NCBI GenBank assembly: GCA_964569295.1
Contig: CAZMVU010000013.1
Location: forward strand, 1-45,411
Length of the DNA stretch: 45,411 bases
From: CAZMVU01 sp964569295
GTDB taxonomy: Bacteria; Hydrogenedentota; Hydrogenedentia; Hydrogenedentales; JAGMZX01
Reading direction: 5' to 3'
Every line of letters starts with the position of its first letter. The stretch's first letter is position 1. Position numbers and translations under genes: made by a program. Shown piece after piece: positions 8,437 through 15,849 of this stretch. The notes under the pieces were generated by a model. The model had not been told where the DNA came from, did not search any database, and saw only the letters and a program-made list of their open reading frames with translations.

Positions 8437-8451
8437 CGTGTCAACAAACAA
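8437..8451 (-). promoter_or_regulatory. 15-base motif upstream of gspL, identical to the giant-gene -35 region
   Basis: On the minus strand this reads TTGTTTGTTGACACG and contains a consensus TTGACA. The same 15 bases occur at 29657-29671. No convincing -10 hexamer follows at 16-19 bases here, so it may be an activator-dependent promoter or a regulator site for gspLM. Confidence 0.35.
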
Positions 8452-8522
8452 GCCCATTTATCCGCATGAGCAGTGCAGGTTTCCCCGGAAGCGGCGGGTG
8501 CGCAATTGTGGCATATGCAGCG

Positions 8523-9878
8523 CTACTGGATCACCTTCCAGTCCAGAATCCGGAAGGGGTCGGCCGTGCCGCCACCACCTTGGATCATCCCGGGATCCGA
8601 GGGGGTCCGCCATACAAAAGCCTCGATACGCACCAGGGTGTCGTTCATCATGCCATCCCCGCGTATCCGGAACGCCATACTGTTCACACGGAACATGGTC
8701 GCCGCTCCGGGGGCATCATCGAAAACCTGATTCTGACCGGGATCGGCGCCGGCCTGGTTCGCGCCATCATCCGGTTGCGCATCGCCGCCGCCGTCCCGGC
8801 GTGCCTGTTTCTCGCCGGCATTGAACAGTTGCTGGTTGTCCGTGCGCGGCGGGTTGTTGACACGGTTATTGGTGCGGTTCTGCGTGCGCTGGTTCCGGCG
8901 CGTGGTCTGCACCTGCACGCAGCGATCGGCCTCGCTGAGATCGGTGAGCGGCATCTCTTGATAAAACGGCTCGAACAGGCACTCGACGGCGGTCATCGGG
9001 TCATAGTTGGCGATGTCCGGGTTGGCCTCTGCATAGCCGGTGAGCACAGCGAGCAGGGTCTCGTACTCGGCGGTGTTCGGATTCACCTTGCCCTGCCAGT
9101 CGCCATGCACGGTGAGGTACTCGCTCAGGGGCAACACGGGCGGTATATCCTCATCTTCCTCGGCTTCCCGAATGTCCTCCGGCTTGCCGTAGTACAGTTC
9201 GGGCGTAATCCCCTGTATGAGCAGCAACTCCTCGACGGCATCCATCGGGCCGTTCTTGCAGGGATAGGGAATCTCGAGGCCCTCGTAGTAGTCGCCCTCG
9301 GCGCCGTCCGGCCGTTCTTCCTCGCCATCGCCATGATCCAGCCAGTCGAGAATGGCATCCACGGGATCATAACCGAGCTCCGGATCCCGTTCCTTGAAAA
9401 AGAACCGCAGTGCGAGCACGAGCCAGTCGTTCTCACGCAGTTCGCCGTTTTCATCCATGATAAGCAGGGCGTTAAGATTGATCTTGCCGTACTCGTCATC
9501 GATGCTGGTGCGCATCATAGCGTCGTTCATGGGCTTCAACGGCGCCCCTTCCGCCCAGGGGACCCCGTCGAAAAAGCTGTCGTATTCGCCCGGCGGCACC
9601 AGCCGCGTGCTCTCCTGCACTTGCTGCTGCGCGCCGCCGATACTGTCCAGCAGATCGGCGGCCAAGAGCGCCATACCCTCGGCCACGGCGGACTTCGCGG
9701 CAACATAGGCCTCGAAGTAGGAATCGCGCGCGATAGCCAGCGACGCATCGACTTGGGCATCGAAGGAGAACTCGACCACGATGGCCGTCAGCAAGACGAC
9801 AAAAACGAGCGCCAGCATGAGCGCCACGCCTTCGCGCCGCGCCAATGGGGTCCGTTTATGTGGTTTTCTCGCACCCAC
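8523..9878 (-). CDS. gspK: T2SS minor pseudopilin GspK
   Basis: 451 residues, with the class III prepilin-like N terminus REGVALMLALVFVVLL (15-30). As in other GspK proteins the Glu+5 is absent. Known GspK segments follow: DDEYGKINLNAL (127-138) and DPVDAILDWLD (171-181). GspK caps the pseudopilus tip with GspI and GspJ. The start is a GTG placed directly after the gspJ stop (TGAGTG). Residues about 324-390 are a low-complexity Asn/Arg/Gln/Asp-rich insertion within an otherwise normal C-terminal half. Length is above the usual 300-350. Confidence 0.92.
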   Translation of the reverse strand: MGARKPHKRTPLARREGVALMLALVFVVLLTAIVVEFSFDAQVDASLAIARDSYFEAYVAAKSAVAEGMALLAADLLDSIGGAQQQVQESTRLVPPGEYDSFFDGVPWAEGAPLKPMNDAMMRTSIDDEYGKINLNALLIMDENGELRENDWLVLALRFFFKERDPELGYDPVDAILDWLDHGDGEEERPDGAEGDYYEGLEIPYPCKNGPMDAVEELLLIQGITPELYYGKPEDIREAEEDEDIPPVLPLSEYLTVHGDWQGKVNPNTAEYETLLAVLTGYAEANPDIANYDPMTAVECLFEPFYQEMPLTDLSEADRCVQVQTTRRNQRTQNRTNNRVNNPPRTDNQQLFNAGEKQARRDGGGDAQPDDGANQAGADPGQNQVFDDAPGAATMFRVNSMAFRIRGDGMMNDTLVRIEAFVWRTPSDPGMIQGGGGTADPFRILDWKVIQ

Positions 9879-10724
9879 TCAGTCATCCCCGAAGAATTGG
9901 CCTTCATAGTACTGGGCCGCACTCGGATTGAGCGCCAGGAAGGGCTCCGTGGCGCCGGCGCCCGCCGGCAGGAGCAAGGTCATCTCGAAGTCCGGGTCTT
10001 CGACCGGGTCGATGCCCTCGGCGCGATCCTGGTCGACATCGCCCTCGGTCTTTTCAAAATTCACGCGCACCCGCACCGACCACGGCAACAGGCCCTCGGC
10101 CATGGTGTCCCAGTCGTCCACCCACTCCTCGCCATCGAAATAGGCGAAGTCTACCATGCGCACGGGGACCTTCCAACTGGCGTACTCCTGTTCCTCGGCA
10201 TCGAAGCTGGCGAACAGGTCGTCCCCGCCTTCCCCCCCGAGCCCGGCGACCACGAGCGGCTCCTCGGTGTATTCGAGCACGAGATCGGGTTCGTCTTCTT
10301 TGCTAGCCGGCGCCTCGGCCGCCACGCCGGTGAGCGCCTCGCCATCCTCCTCGGTGTTCTTGTCGATCACCTCGAAGGTCACGCGCTTCATCATGCCCGG
10401 CAACGACTTGCTGCCCAAGAGGGGAACATCCACCACGAAGGTAAGGCTGTCCGCCGGGCCATAGGGCCCCTGGTCATCCTCGCCCAGGAACTGGTAGCTC
10501 TGCAATTGCATGGCGGCGTCGGTGTACACGGCGGGAATGACCGTGGTCAGGTTACGCGTAAGGAACTGGCGCAGGCGCATGTCTTCCGCGACATCACGCG
10601 CGACATCACTCGCACGGATCACCGAGCTGAAGCTTACGTACACAATGCTCACGATCACCGTGAGAATGCTGATGGCCACCATGAGCTCAATCAGCGTGAA
10701 ACCCCGTGTGCGCCGCGCCGTCAT
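9879..10724 (-). CDS. gspJ: T2SS minor pseudopilin GspJ
   Basis: 281 residues. The prepilin signal RGFTLIELMVAISILT (8-23) has the Gly/Phe cleavage site and Glu+5 needed for processing by prepilin peptidase. The globular part is longer than usual (about 200) and includes an acidic stretch (EDGEALTG to EDEPDLVLEYTEEP). GspJ forms the tip complex with GspI and GspK. Its ATG overlaps the gspI stop by 4 bp and its stop abuts the gspK GTG, so I-J-K are tightly coupled. Confidence 0.92.
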   Translation of the reverse strand: MTARRTRGFTLIELMVAISILTVIVSIVYVSFSSVIRASDVARDVAEDMRLRQFLTRNLTTVIPAVYTDAAMQLQSYQFLGEDDQGPYGPADSLTFVVDVPLLGSKSLPGMMKRVTFEVIDKNTEEDGEALTGVAAEAPASKEDEPDLVLEYTEEPLVVAGLGGEGGDDLFASFDAEEQEYASWKVPVRMVDFAYFDGEEWVDDWDTMAEGLLPWSVRVRVNFEKTEGDVDQDRAEGIDPVEDPDFEMTLLLPAGAGATEPFLALNPSAAQYYEGQFFGDD

Positions 10725-11131
10725 TGCTCCTCTCCCAACACCTCTGAACCGGGGTTATACAGGAGAAAAGACATGAGCCGCGGCTCGTCTTCTACCGGCA
10801 CATTCACGACCACGTTCACTTCGTAGAGCTGGACCAGATCGTCTTCTCCGGCATGCACAGCTTCGTAGGACCAGGTGAATTCCTCGCTGTACTGCGCGCC
10901 AAAGTCCCCCTGCCCCGAAAGCTCGCCCGCCATGACCTGCGTCTCGGCCATGCCCATGGCCCGCTCGAGAAGTCCGCGCATACGCACTTCATGGCTCGTG
11001 GTTTCGTAGACCGCGAGCGCGCTGTAGTGCGATTGCAAGAGGATAAAGAGGCTCATGCCGAGAATCGCCAAGGCCGCCATGATTTCCATGAGCGTAAAGC
11101 CGGCGGTGCTACTCCCGGGGTGGCGGCTCAT
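10721..11131 (-). CDS. gspI: T2SS minor pseudopilin GspI
   Basis: 136 residues, usual GspI length. The prepilin signal GFTLMEIMAALAILGM (11-26) carries the Gly/Phe cleavage site and Glu+5, followed by a short alpha/beta domain ending in a beta-rich stretch (YEVNVVVNVPVEDEPRLMSFLLY). GspI initiates the pseudopilus tip. It overlaps gspH and gspJ by 4 bp each. Confidence 0.92.
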   Translation of the reverse strand: MSRHPGSSTAGFTLMEIMAALAILGMSLFILLQSHYSALAVYETTSHEVRMRGLLERAMGMAETQVMAGELSGQGDFGAQYSEEFTWSYEAVHAGEDDLVQLYEVNVVVNVPVEDEPRLMSFLLYNPGSEVLGEEQ

Positions 11132-12018
11132 TCGAGGGGCTCCTTACCATCGAGCACTTTCGTGCCGCCAAGCGTGGGATCCCAGTAGACCGTGCGGTAA
11201 TCGTCGTCCTCGTTCACGAAATGGAAGCCCACCCGGCTCGATAATCCAAGCGGCGACAACTCGATCTCCACCAGGCCCCGCGTCTGCTTTACGCCGTCCA
11301 CCGAGATCGCCTCGAGGGTGATACCCTCGGTCACATTCACGGGCCGCAGCACCGGATTCTCGATGTCCATCTCGATGGGTTCGTTATCTTCATCCTCGAG
11401 GTCGAATTCATCGCCCTCTTCGAAGATATCTACATCGTCGAGGAAGTCGTCATGGTCCACATTGGCCGCCCGGGCAAGCATGGCGCGCCGGGCAAAATCC
11501 TCGAAGCGCCGAACCATCTGCTCGTCAGCGAGTTTCTCATCGAAGTCCTCGGGGATCTCACCCATGAAATCCTCGAGCCCGGCCATATAGCGCTTGTAAT
11601 CAAGCATGCCGCCGCGCCCCGCCTGCTGCATGAGTTGGGCGGGCGATGTGCCGCGGGCGCCGAAGCGGTCCATGTCGCCCGACTTCAATTCGGAAAGGCG
11701 GGCAAGCATGTCTTCCTCGCCCTCTTCTTCGGCCTGCTCCTGTTCCTCGATGACCTGCGGGTCCACCCAGCGCACGGCGCTGTACTGCTGCTCGTCGAGA
11801 TCGATCCGCACGGTAATTTTCTGTTGCAGTATGACGGCCTCGGACATGGCAGCGCGCCCGAAATTGCTCATGTGCCGGGCCGCCCCCTCGAGCCGGGTAA
11901 AGGCAATGGCCGGGTAAAAGCGCGGCAGCGTGACCGCCGCCACCATGCCCATGATCATGATGACCACCATGAGCTCGATGAGTGTGAAACCGCGCTTATG
12001 TCGAGGCGTGTTACGCAT
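11128..12018 (-). CDS. gspH: T2SS pseudopilin GspH/FimT-like with acidic insertion
   Basis: 296 residues from the ATG at 12018, which leaves the usual short basic leader before RGFTLIELMVVIMIMG; an in-frame ATG 17 codons upstream is less likely. Residues 1-85 and about 223-290 match the GspH/FimT core (pilin helix, then EGITLEAIS and a beta-rich end). The part between (about 88-222) is a Glu/Asp-rich insertion with helical and disordered character, which makes the protein far longer than typical GspH (about 150-190). GspH links the tip complex to the GspG shaft. It is separated from gspG by 440 bp, an unusual break in the locus. Confidence 0.85.
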   Translation of the reverse strand: MRNTPRHKRGFTLIELMVVIMIMGMVAAVTLPRFYPAIAFTRLEGAARHMSNFGRAAMSEAVILQQKITVRIDLDEQQYSAVRWVDPQVIEEQEQAEEEGEEDMLARLSELKSGDMDRFGARGTSPAQLMQQAGRGGMLDYKRYMAGLEDFMGEIPEDFDEKLADEQMVRRFEDFARRAMLARAANVDHDDFLDDVDIFEEGDEFDLEDEDNEPIEMDIENPVLRPVNVTEGITLEAISVDGVKQTRGLVEIELSPLGLSSRVGFHFVNEDDDYRTVYWDPTLGGTKVLDGKEPLE

Positions 12019-12458
12019 GTTGTTCTTGGTATTGAAAACCGTCGGTGGACGCTGTGGCCCACAGGCCATGTCTTTTAACCGGCGAAGCCGCCTGCGCAGG
12101 CCGGGCGGGCGTCGCGCCTATCCCGGTCAACCGCCGGGACGCACCCTGGCGTATCACGATTGCCTGTGCTTGGTTATGGGCTTCCCCGGTTCCTCAGCAA
12201 GCGTTCGTCAAGGTTCGTTGTGCGCACTACGAACCGGTACAGGCGTTTATTGCGATGTACGGAAAAAGTGCTCGTTCTTGGTTATCACGAATGAGAACCC
12301 TGCAAACAACAGACCATTTTCTCAAGAGGAGCCTCCTCGCCATGACGGAAAAGGGCATCCGTAACCGAGCACCGATGCGCTGTCACCAGACTGCTTCCAC
12401 CATGGCGGCAACTGCGCGGCGATATGCCCGCCGGCGCCAGTCCATGCCCTGACCGCGC
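12019..12458. other. 440-bp gap between gspG and gspH
   Basis: No supported gene. A 135-codon plus-strand frame (12045-12452) has no known motif and unnatural composition. On the minus strand TCCCGG-N7-CCGGGA near 12120-12140 can form a hairpin. The gap may hold a promoter for gspHIJK or the remains of a lost gene; I see no clear -35/-10 pair. Confidence 0.45.
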
Positions 12459-12875
12459 CTACTGCAGTTCGTTCGAGATAATGTCGGCGTTTTCGCCGTC
12501 CCCGCCGGGGGAACCGTCGGCACCGTAAGAAATGATGCGGAAATCCGATCCGCTTACCTCGTAAACGTAATCATTATCCCAAGGATCCTTGGGCACTTCT
12601 TTCTTGTCCAGGTAATTGCGCTTGGGGTTGTTCACGAGGGATTCCAGATCCGACGGCAACTTGCCCTTGTTCTCGAGCTTGTACATGACCACCGCATCCG
12701 ACAGGGCCTTCACCTGGGTCTTGGCAGCGGACTGCGCGCCCTCGCCGAAAGCGCCGAGCACATTGACCCCCACCACACTCGCCAGAATAGCGAGAATAGC
12801 GATGACCACCATGAGTTCGACCAGGGTGAAACCGCCCTCAGCACGGCGTTGCTTCATCTCACGCTTCGCGTGCAT
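12459..12875 (-). CDS. gspG: T2SS major pseudopilin GspG
   Basis: 138 residues. The prepilin signal GGFTLVELMVVIAILAIL has the Gly/Phe cleavage site and Glu+5. The body matches GspG, with KLPSDLESL, PKDPWDNDYVYEVSG and the C-terminal calcium loop region GADGSPGGDGENADI. GspG polymerises into the pseudopilus that pushes substrates through GspD. I choose the ATG at 12875, with GGAGG seven bases upstream in the last codons of gspF; a GTG one codon earlier is possible. Confidence 0.95.
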   Translation of the reverse strand: MHAKREMKQRRAEGGFTLVELMVVIAILAILASVVGVNVLGAFGEGAQSAAKTQVKALSDAVVMYKLENKGKLPSDLESLVNNPKRNYLDKKEVPKDPWDNDYVYEVSGSDFRIISYGADGSPGGDGENADIISNELQ

Positions 12876-12878
12876 CAC

Positions 12879-14111
12879 TCATCCTCCAATACTCGTGCTC
12901 ATGTTCAGGATGGGCAGCAGAATCGCAAGCACCAGGAATCCCACAAAGATGCCCATCAGGATAATTATAGCCGGTTCCAGCAGGCCGACAAGCGCGTCGA
13001 TGGTCAGGCGCACGTCTTCGTCGTAGGTGTCGGCCACACGGACCAGCATGTCTTCAATTTCACCCGAGCGCTGCCCCAGATCGATCATATGGATCATCAT
13101 GGGCGGAAACAGCCCGGTCTCTTTCATGGGCACCGCCAGGTCCCGGCCCCGGCGCACACCCGCTTTCACGTCTTCCATATGCTCGCGGATGTAACGGTTC
13201 TCGATAACCGTGTTCACCACATCAAGGGCGCGCATCATGGTGAGGCCGCTTAGAAGCATGGTACCCAAGGTCCGCGACATACGCGCGCACACGAGTTTCA
13301 AGTGCAGCGAACCGTAGAGCGGAAAACGCAACTTCCAGCGGTCCCAACGCCGCCGCCCCTCTTCACGCTGAATCCACATCCGCCACACTAAAAAAACGCC
13401 CAGCCCCGCCACAACGATGACGATGCCATAGCGGGCGAGGAAATCGCTCGATCCAATGAGCAGCTCGGTGAGGAAGGGCAAATCCTGGCCCTGCTTCTCG
13501 AAGATCATGGTAATGCGCGGCACGATGATCAGCATGAGAAACACAATAATAGCCACGGCGAACAATGCCATGAAAATCGGATAGGCCAGCGTCGAGGCGA
13601 GCTGCCCCTTCAGCTTGGCCTGGCGCTCCTGAATCTCTGCGAGGCGGAACAGCACCGGCTCGAGCGTGCCCGAGGCCTCGCCGGCCCGCACCATGTTCGC
13701 ATAAAGGCTCGAGAATATCCGGGGATGCTCTTCGACAGCTTCGGCGAGGCCCGCGCCGCCATTCACCATGTCGCGCACGGCAAACACCACCGCGCGCAGC
13801 CGGGGTTTGCTCGTCTGTTCCTGGAGCGCGCTGAGCGCTTCGATAAGCGGCATACCGGCCTGCAAGAGCGTGGCAAGCTGCCGGGTCATCAGGGCGAGAT
13901 CACGCGAGGAGACGCCGCCCCGGCGCACCTTCAGCTTGCTGGCGGCCTCGGTGGGTTCGGCCGTTCCGGCCGCAGCCTCGGTAATCTCGGTGGGGTAGAG
14001 GTCCTGCTCGCGCAGTTTACGCCGCGCGGCTGCGGCCGTGTCCGCATCTATCATGCCCTTTGTGCGCTTGCCGCCCGCCTTCGCGATAGCATTGTATTGA
14101 AAGACCGGCAT
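12879..14111 (-). CDS. gspF: T2SS inner-membrane platform protein GspF
   Basis: 410 residues with the tandem GspF domains and three TM helices (about 175-200, 228-250 and 380-402). The N terminus VFQYNAIAKAGGKRTKG and the GEASGTLEPVLFRLAE and GQRSGEIEDMLVRVAD repeats are hallmark motifs. GspF is the rotor-like core that couples the GspE ATPase to pseudopilus assembly. It lies 4 bp after gspE and 3 bp before gspG. Confidence 0.95.
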   Translation of the reverse strand: MPVFQYNAIAKAGGKRTKGMIDADTAAAARRKLREQDLYPTEITEAAAGTAEPTEAASKLKVRRGGVSSRDLALMTRQLATLLQAGMPLIEALSALQEQTSKPRLRAVVFAVRDMVNGGAGLAEAVEEHPRIFSSLYANMVRAGEASGTLEPVLFRLAEIQERQAKLKGQLASTLAYPIFMALFAVAIIVFLMLIIVPRITMIFEKQGQDLPFLTELLIGSSDFLARYGIVIVVAGLGVFLVWRMWIQREEGRRRWDRWKLRFPLYGSLHLKLVCARMSRTLGTMLLSGLTMMRALDVVNTVIENRYIREHMEDVKAGVRRGRDLAVPMKETGLFPPMMIHMIDLGQRSGEIEDMLVRVADTYDEDVRLTIDALVGLLEPAIIILMGIFVGFLVLAILLPILNMSTSIGG

Positions 14112-14115
14112 CGCC

Positions 14116-15846
14116 CTACACCACCTCCAGCAATTCGTCGCGGGTGATGCGCAGCACCTCTTCGACCGTGGTCACGCCCTTGAGCACCTTTTCCGCGCCG
14201 TCCTCGCGCAGTGTGCGCATGCCGTCTTTGCGGGCCTCGCGCTTGATCACGTTCGAGTCGACGCCCTCGAGCGCCATGCTCTGCACATGCGGCGTCATGA
14301 CCAGCAGCTCGAAGATGCCCGTGCGGCCGCGATAGCCGCGATCCGAGCACACTTCGCACCCTGCGCCCTGCCACACCTGCTGCCCCTCGATGCGATCGGG
14401 CGGCACGCCCAGCTCGCGCAGGCTCTCCGCCTGCGGCGTGTACGCCTGCCGGCAACTCGAGCAGACCCGGCGCACCAGGCGCTGCGCCTGGATGGCGATG
14501 GTCGAGCTGGTTACCAGGAAAGGCTCGATGCCCATGTTCACCAAGCGCGTGATGGCGCCGGCCGAGTCGTTCGTATGCAAGGTCGAAAACACGAGGTGGC
14601 CGGTAAGCGAGGCCTGCACGGCCATTTCAGCCGTCTCGATGTCTCGAATCTCGCCGACGAGAATAACGTCGGGGTCTTGGCGCAAAATACTGCGCAAGCC
14701 CGCGGCAAACGTGAGGCCGATCTTCGGGCGCACCTGGATCTGGCTGATGCCGGGAATCTGGTACTCGATCGGGTCTTCGACCGTGATGATGTTTTTATCC
14801 GGCGAGTTCACCCGTTGCAGTGCCGCGTAGAGCGTGGTGGACTTACCGGAACCGGTGGGTCCCGTGACCAGCATAATGCCATGGGAGGTCTGAATGAGCC
14901 GGTCCACCATTTCGTGGTCGCGCTTGTCCATGCCCAGTTCTTCAAGACTTAACAGGAAGCTGCCCTTGTCAAGGATACGCATGACCACCCGCTCGCCGTG
15001 GGCAATGGGGATGACCGACACGCGGATGTCGATCTCTTTGCCCGACAACCGGATCTTTATGCGGCCGTCCTGCGGGAGCCGGTGCTCGGCAATGTTCAAG
15101 TTGGCCATGATCTTCACGCGCGACACAACAGCCGCCAGTTGCGACCGGGGCACGTTGAACTTCTCATACAACACGCCATCGATGCGGTAGCGTACGCGCA
15201 CCTCGTGCTCGAAAGGCTCGATGTGAATATCCGACGCGCGCTCTTTCACCGCTCCGGAAATGACGAGGTTAATCAGCTTAATGATGGGTGCTTCGTTCGC
15301 CAGGTCGAGCAGGTCGCGCTCGGATTCGATGGTGTCGAGGCTGTGAACCGTTTCGCCGTCGTCTCCGTCCACCGTGAGGCTCCCGATCATTTCGGCGGCG
15401 TTTTCGCCGGCCTGGTCGAAGTAGGTGTCGATTATGCTCTGTATCTCTTCTTTCGGGGTGAGAATGGGCAACACGGGCCCGCCCAGCAACAACCGCAGAT
15501 CATCGAGGGGCAGCAGATTGACCGGGTCGTTCACAGCCACGTAATAGGCGGCGCCGTTCTGCTTGTAGGGCACCATGTGGTATTCACGGATAAAGTTGAT
15601 GGGTACCTTCGTCGTGAGCGCCGAATCCACTTCATCGCGGATCGAGGGCTGAAAAGGAATCTCGAACTGCTCGCTGAGAGCGCGCAGCACATCCTCTTCA
15701 TTCGCGTAGCCCAGATCGAGCAAGATCTCGCCGATGCGCTTCGGACGGATTTTCTGAAGCTCGAGGGCTTCGGTAACCTGTTCGAGATGAATGTTCCCGT
15801 TCCGGATCAGTATCTCGCACAGTTGGTGTTCGTGGCCTCTGCTCAT
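14116..15846 (-). CDS. gspE: T2SS ATPase GspE
   Basis: 576 residues. N-terminal GspE/PilB domains (about 1-150) bind GspL. The ATPase core has Walker A GPTGSGKSTT near 327, Asp box and Walker B (DPDVILVGEIRD), His box (GHLVFSTLHTND), and a tetracysteine zinc site (CSSC near 462 and CEVC about 35 residues later). It is a cytoplasmic hexamer that powers pseudopilus assembly. AGAGG lies seven bases before the ATG. The long N terminus resembles PilB as well, but the gspC-M context decides for GspE. Confidence 0.95.
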   Translation of the reverse strand: MSRGHEHQLCEILIRNGNIHLEQVTEALELQKIRPKRIGEILLDLGYANEEDVLRALSEQFEIPFQPSIRDEVDSALTTKVPINFIREYHMVPYKQNGAAYYVAVNDPVNLLPLDDLRLLLGGPVLPILTPKEEIQSIIDTYFDQAGENAAEMIGSLTVDGDDGETVHSLDTIESERDLLDLANEAPIIKLINLVISGAVKERASDIHIEPFEHEVRVRYRIDGVLYEKFNVPRSQLAAVVSRVKIMANLNIAEHRLPQDGRIKIRLSGKEIDIRVSVIPIAHGERVVMRILDKGSFLLSLEELGMDKRDHEMVDRLIQTSHGIMLVTGPTGSGKSTTLYAALQRVNSPDKNIITVEDPIEYQIPGISQIQVRPKIGLTFAAGLRSILRQDPDVILVGEIRDIETAEMAVQASLTGHLVFSTLHTNDSAGAITRLVNMGIEPFLVTSSTIAIQAQRLVRRVCSSCRQAYTPQAESLRELGVPPDRIEGQQVWQGAGCEVCSDRGYRGRTGIFELLVMTPHVQSMALEGVDSNVIKREARKDGMRTLREDGAEKVLKGVTTVEEVLRITRDELLEVV

Positions 15847-15849
15847 GAG

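Noticed and set aside
8226..10826. Very long plus-strand open frame opposite gspJ, gspK and gspL
   Set aside because: It is the antisense shadow of three convincing minus-strand genes in high-GC DNA and has no domain or ribosome-binding site. The same holds for 6860-8824, 14998-16956, 22522-25239, 26245-27465 and 29873-31630.
12125..12145. GGGACGCA sequence resembling part of a c-di-GMP-I riboswitch
   Set aside because: The rest of the GEMM core (the GCAAACC segment, P1 pairing and the tetraloop receptor) is missing, and it lies on the strand opposite to gspH.
12045..12452. 135-codon plus-strand frame in the gspG-gspH gap
   Set aside because: Composition is unlike a folded protein and there is no ribosome-binding site or known motif.
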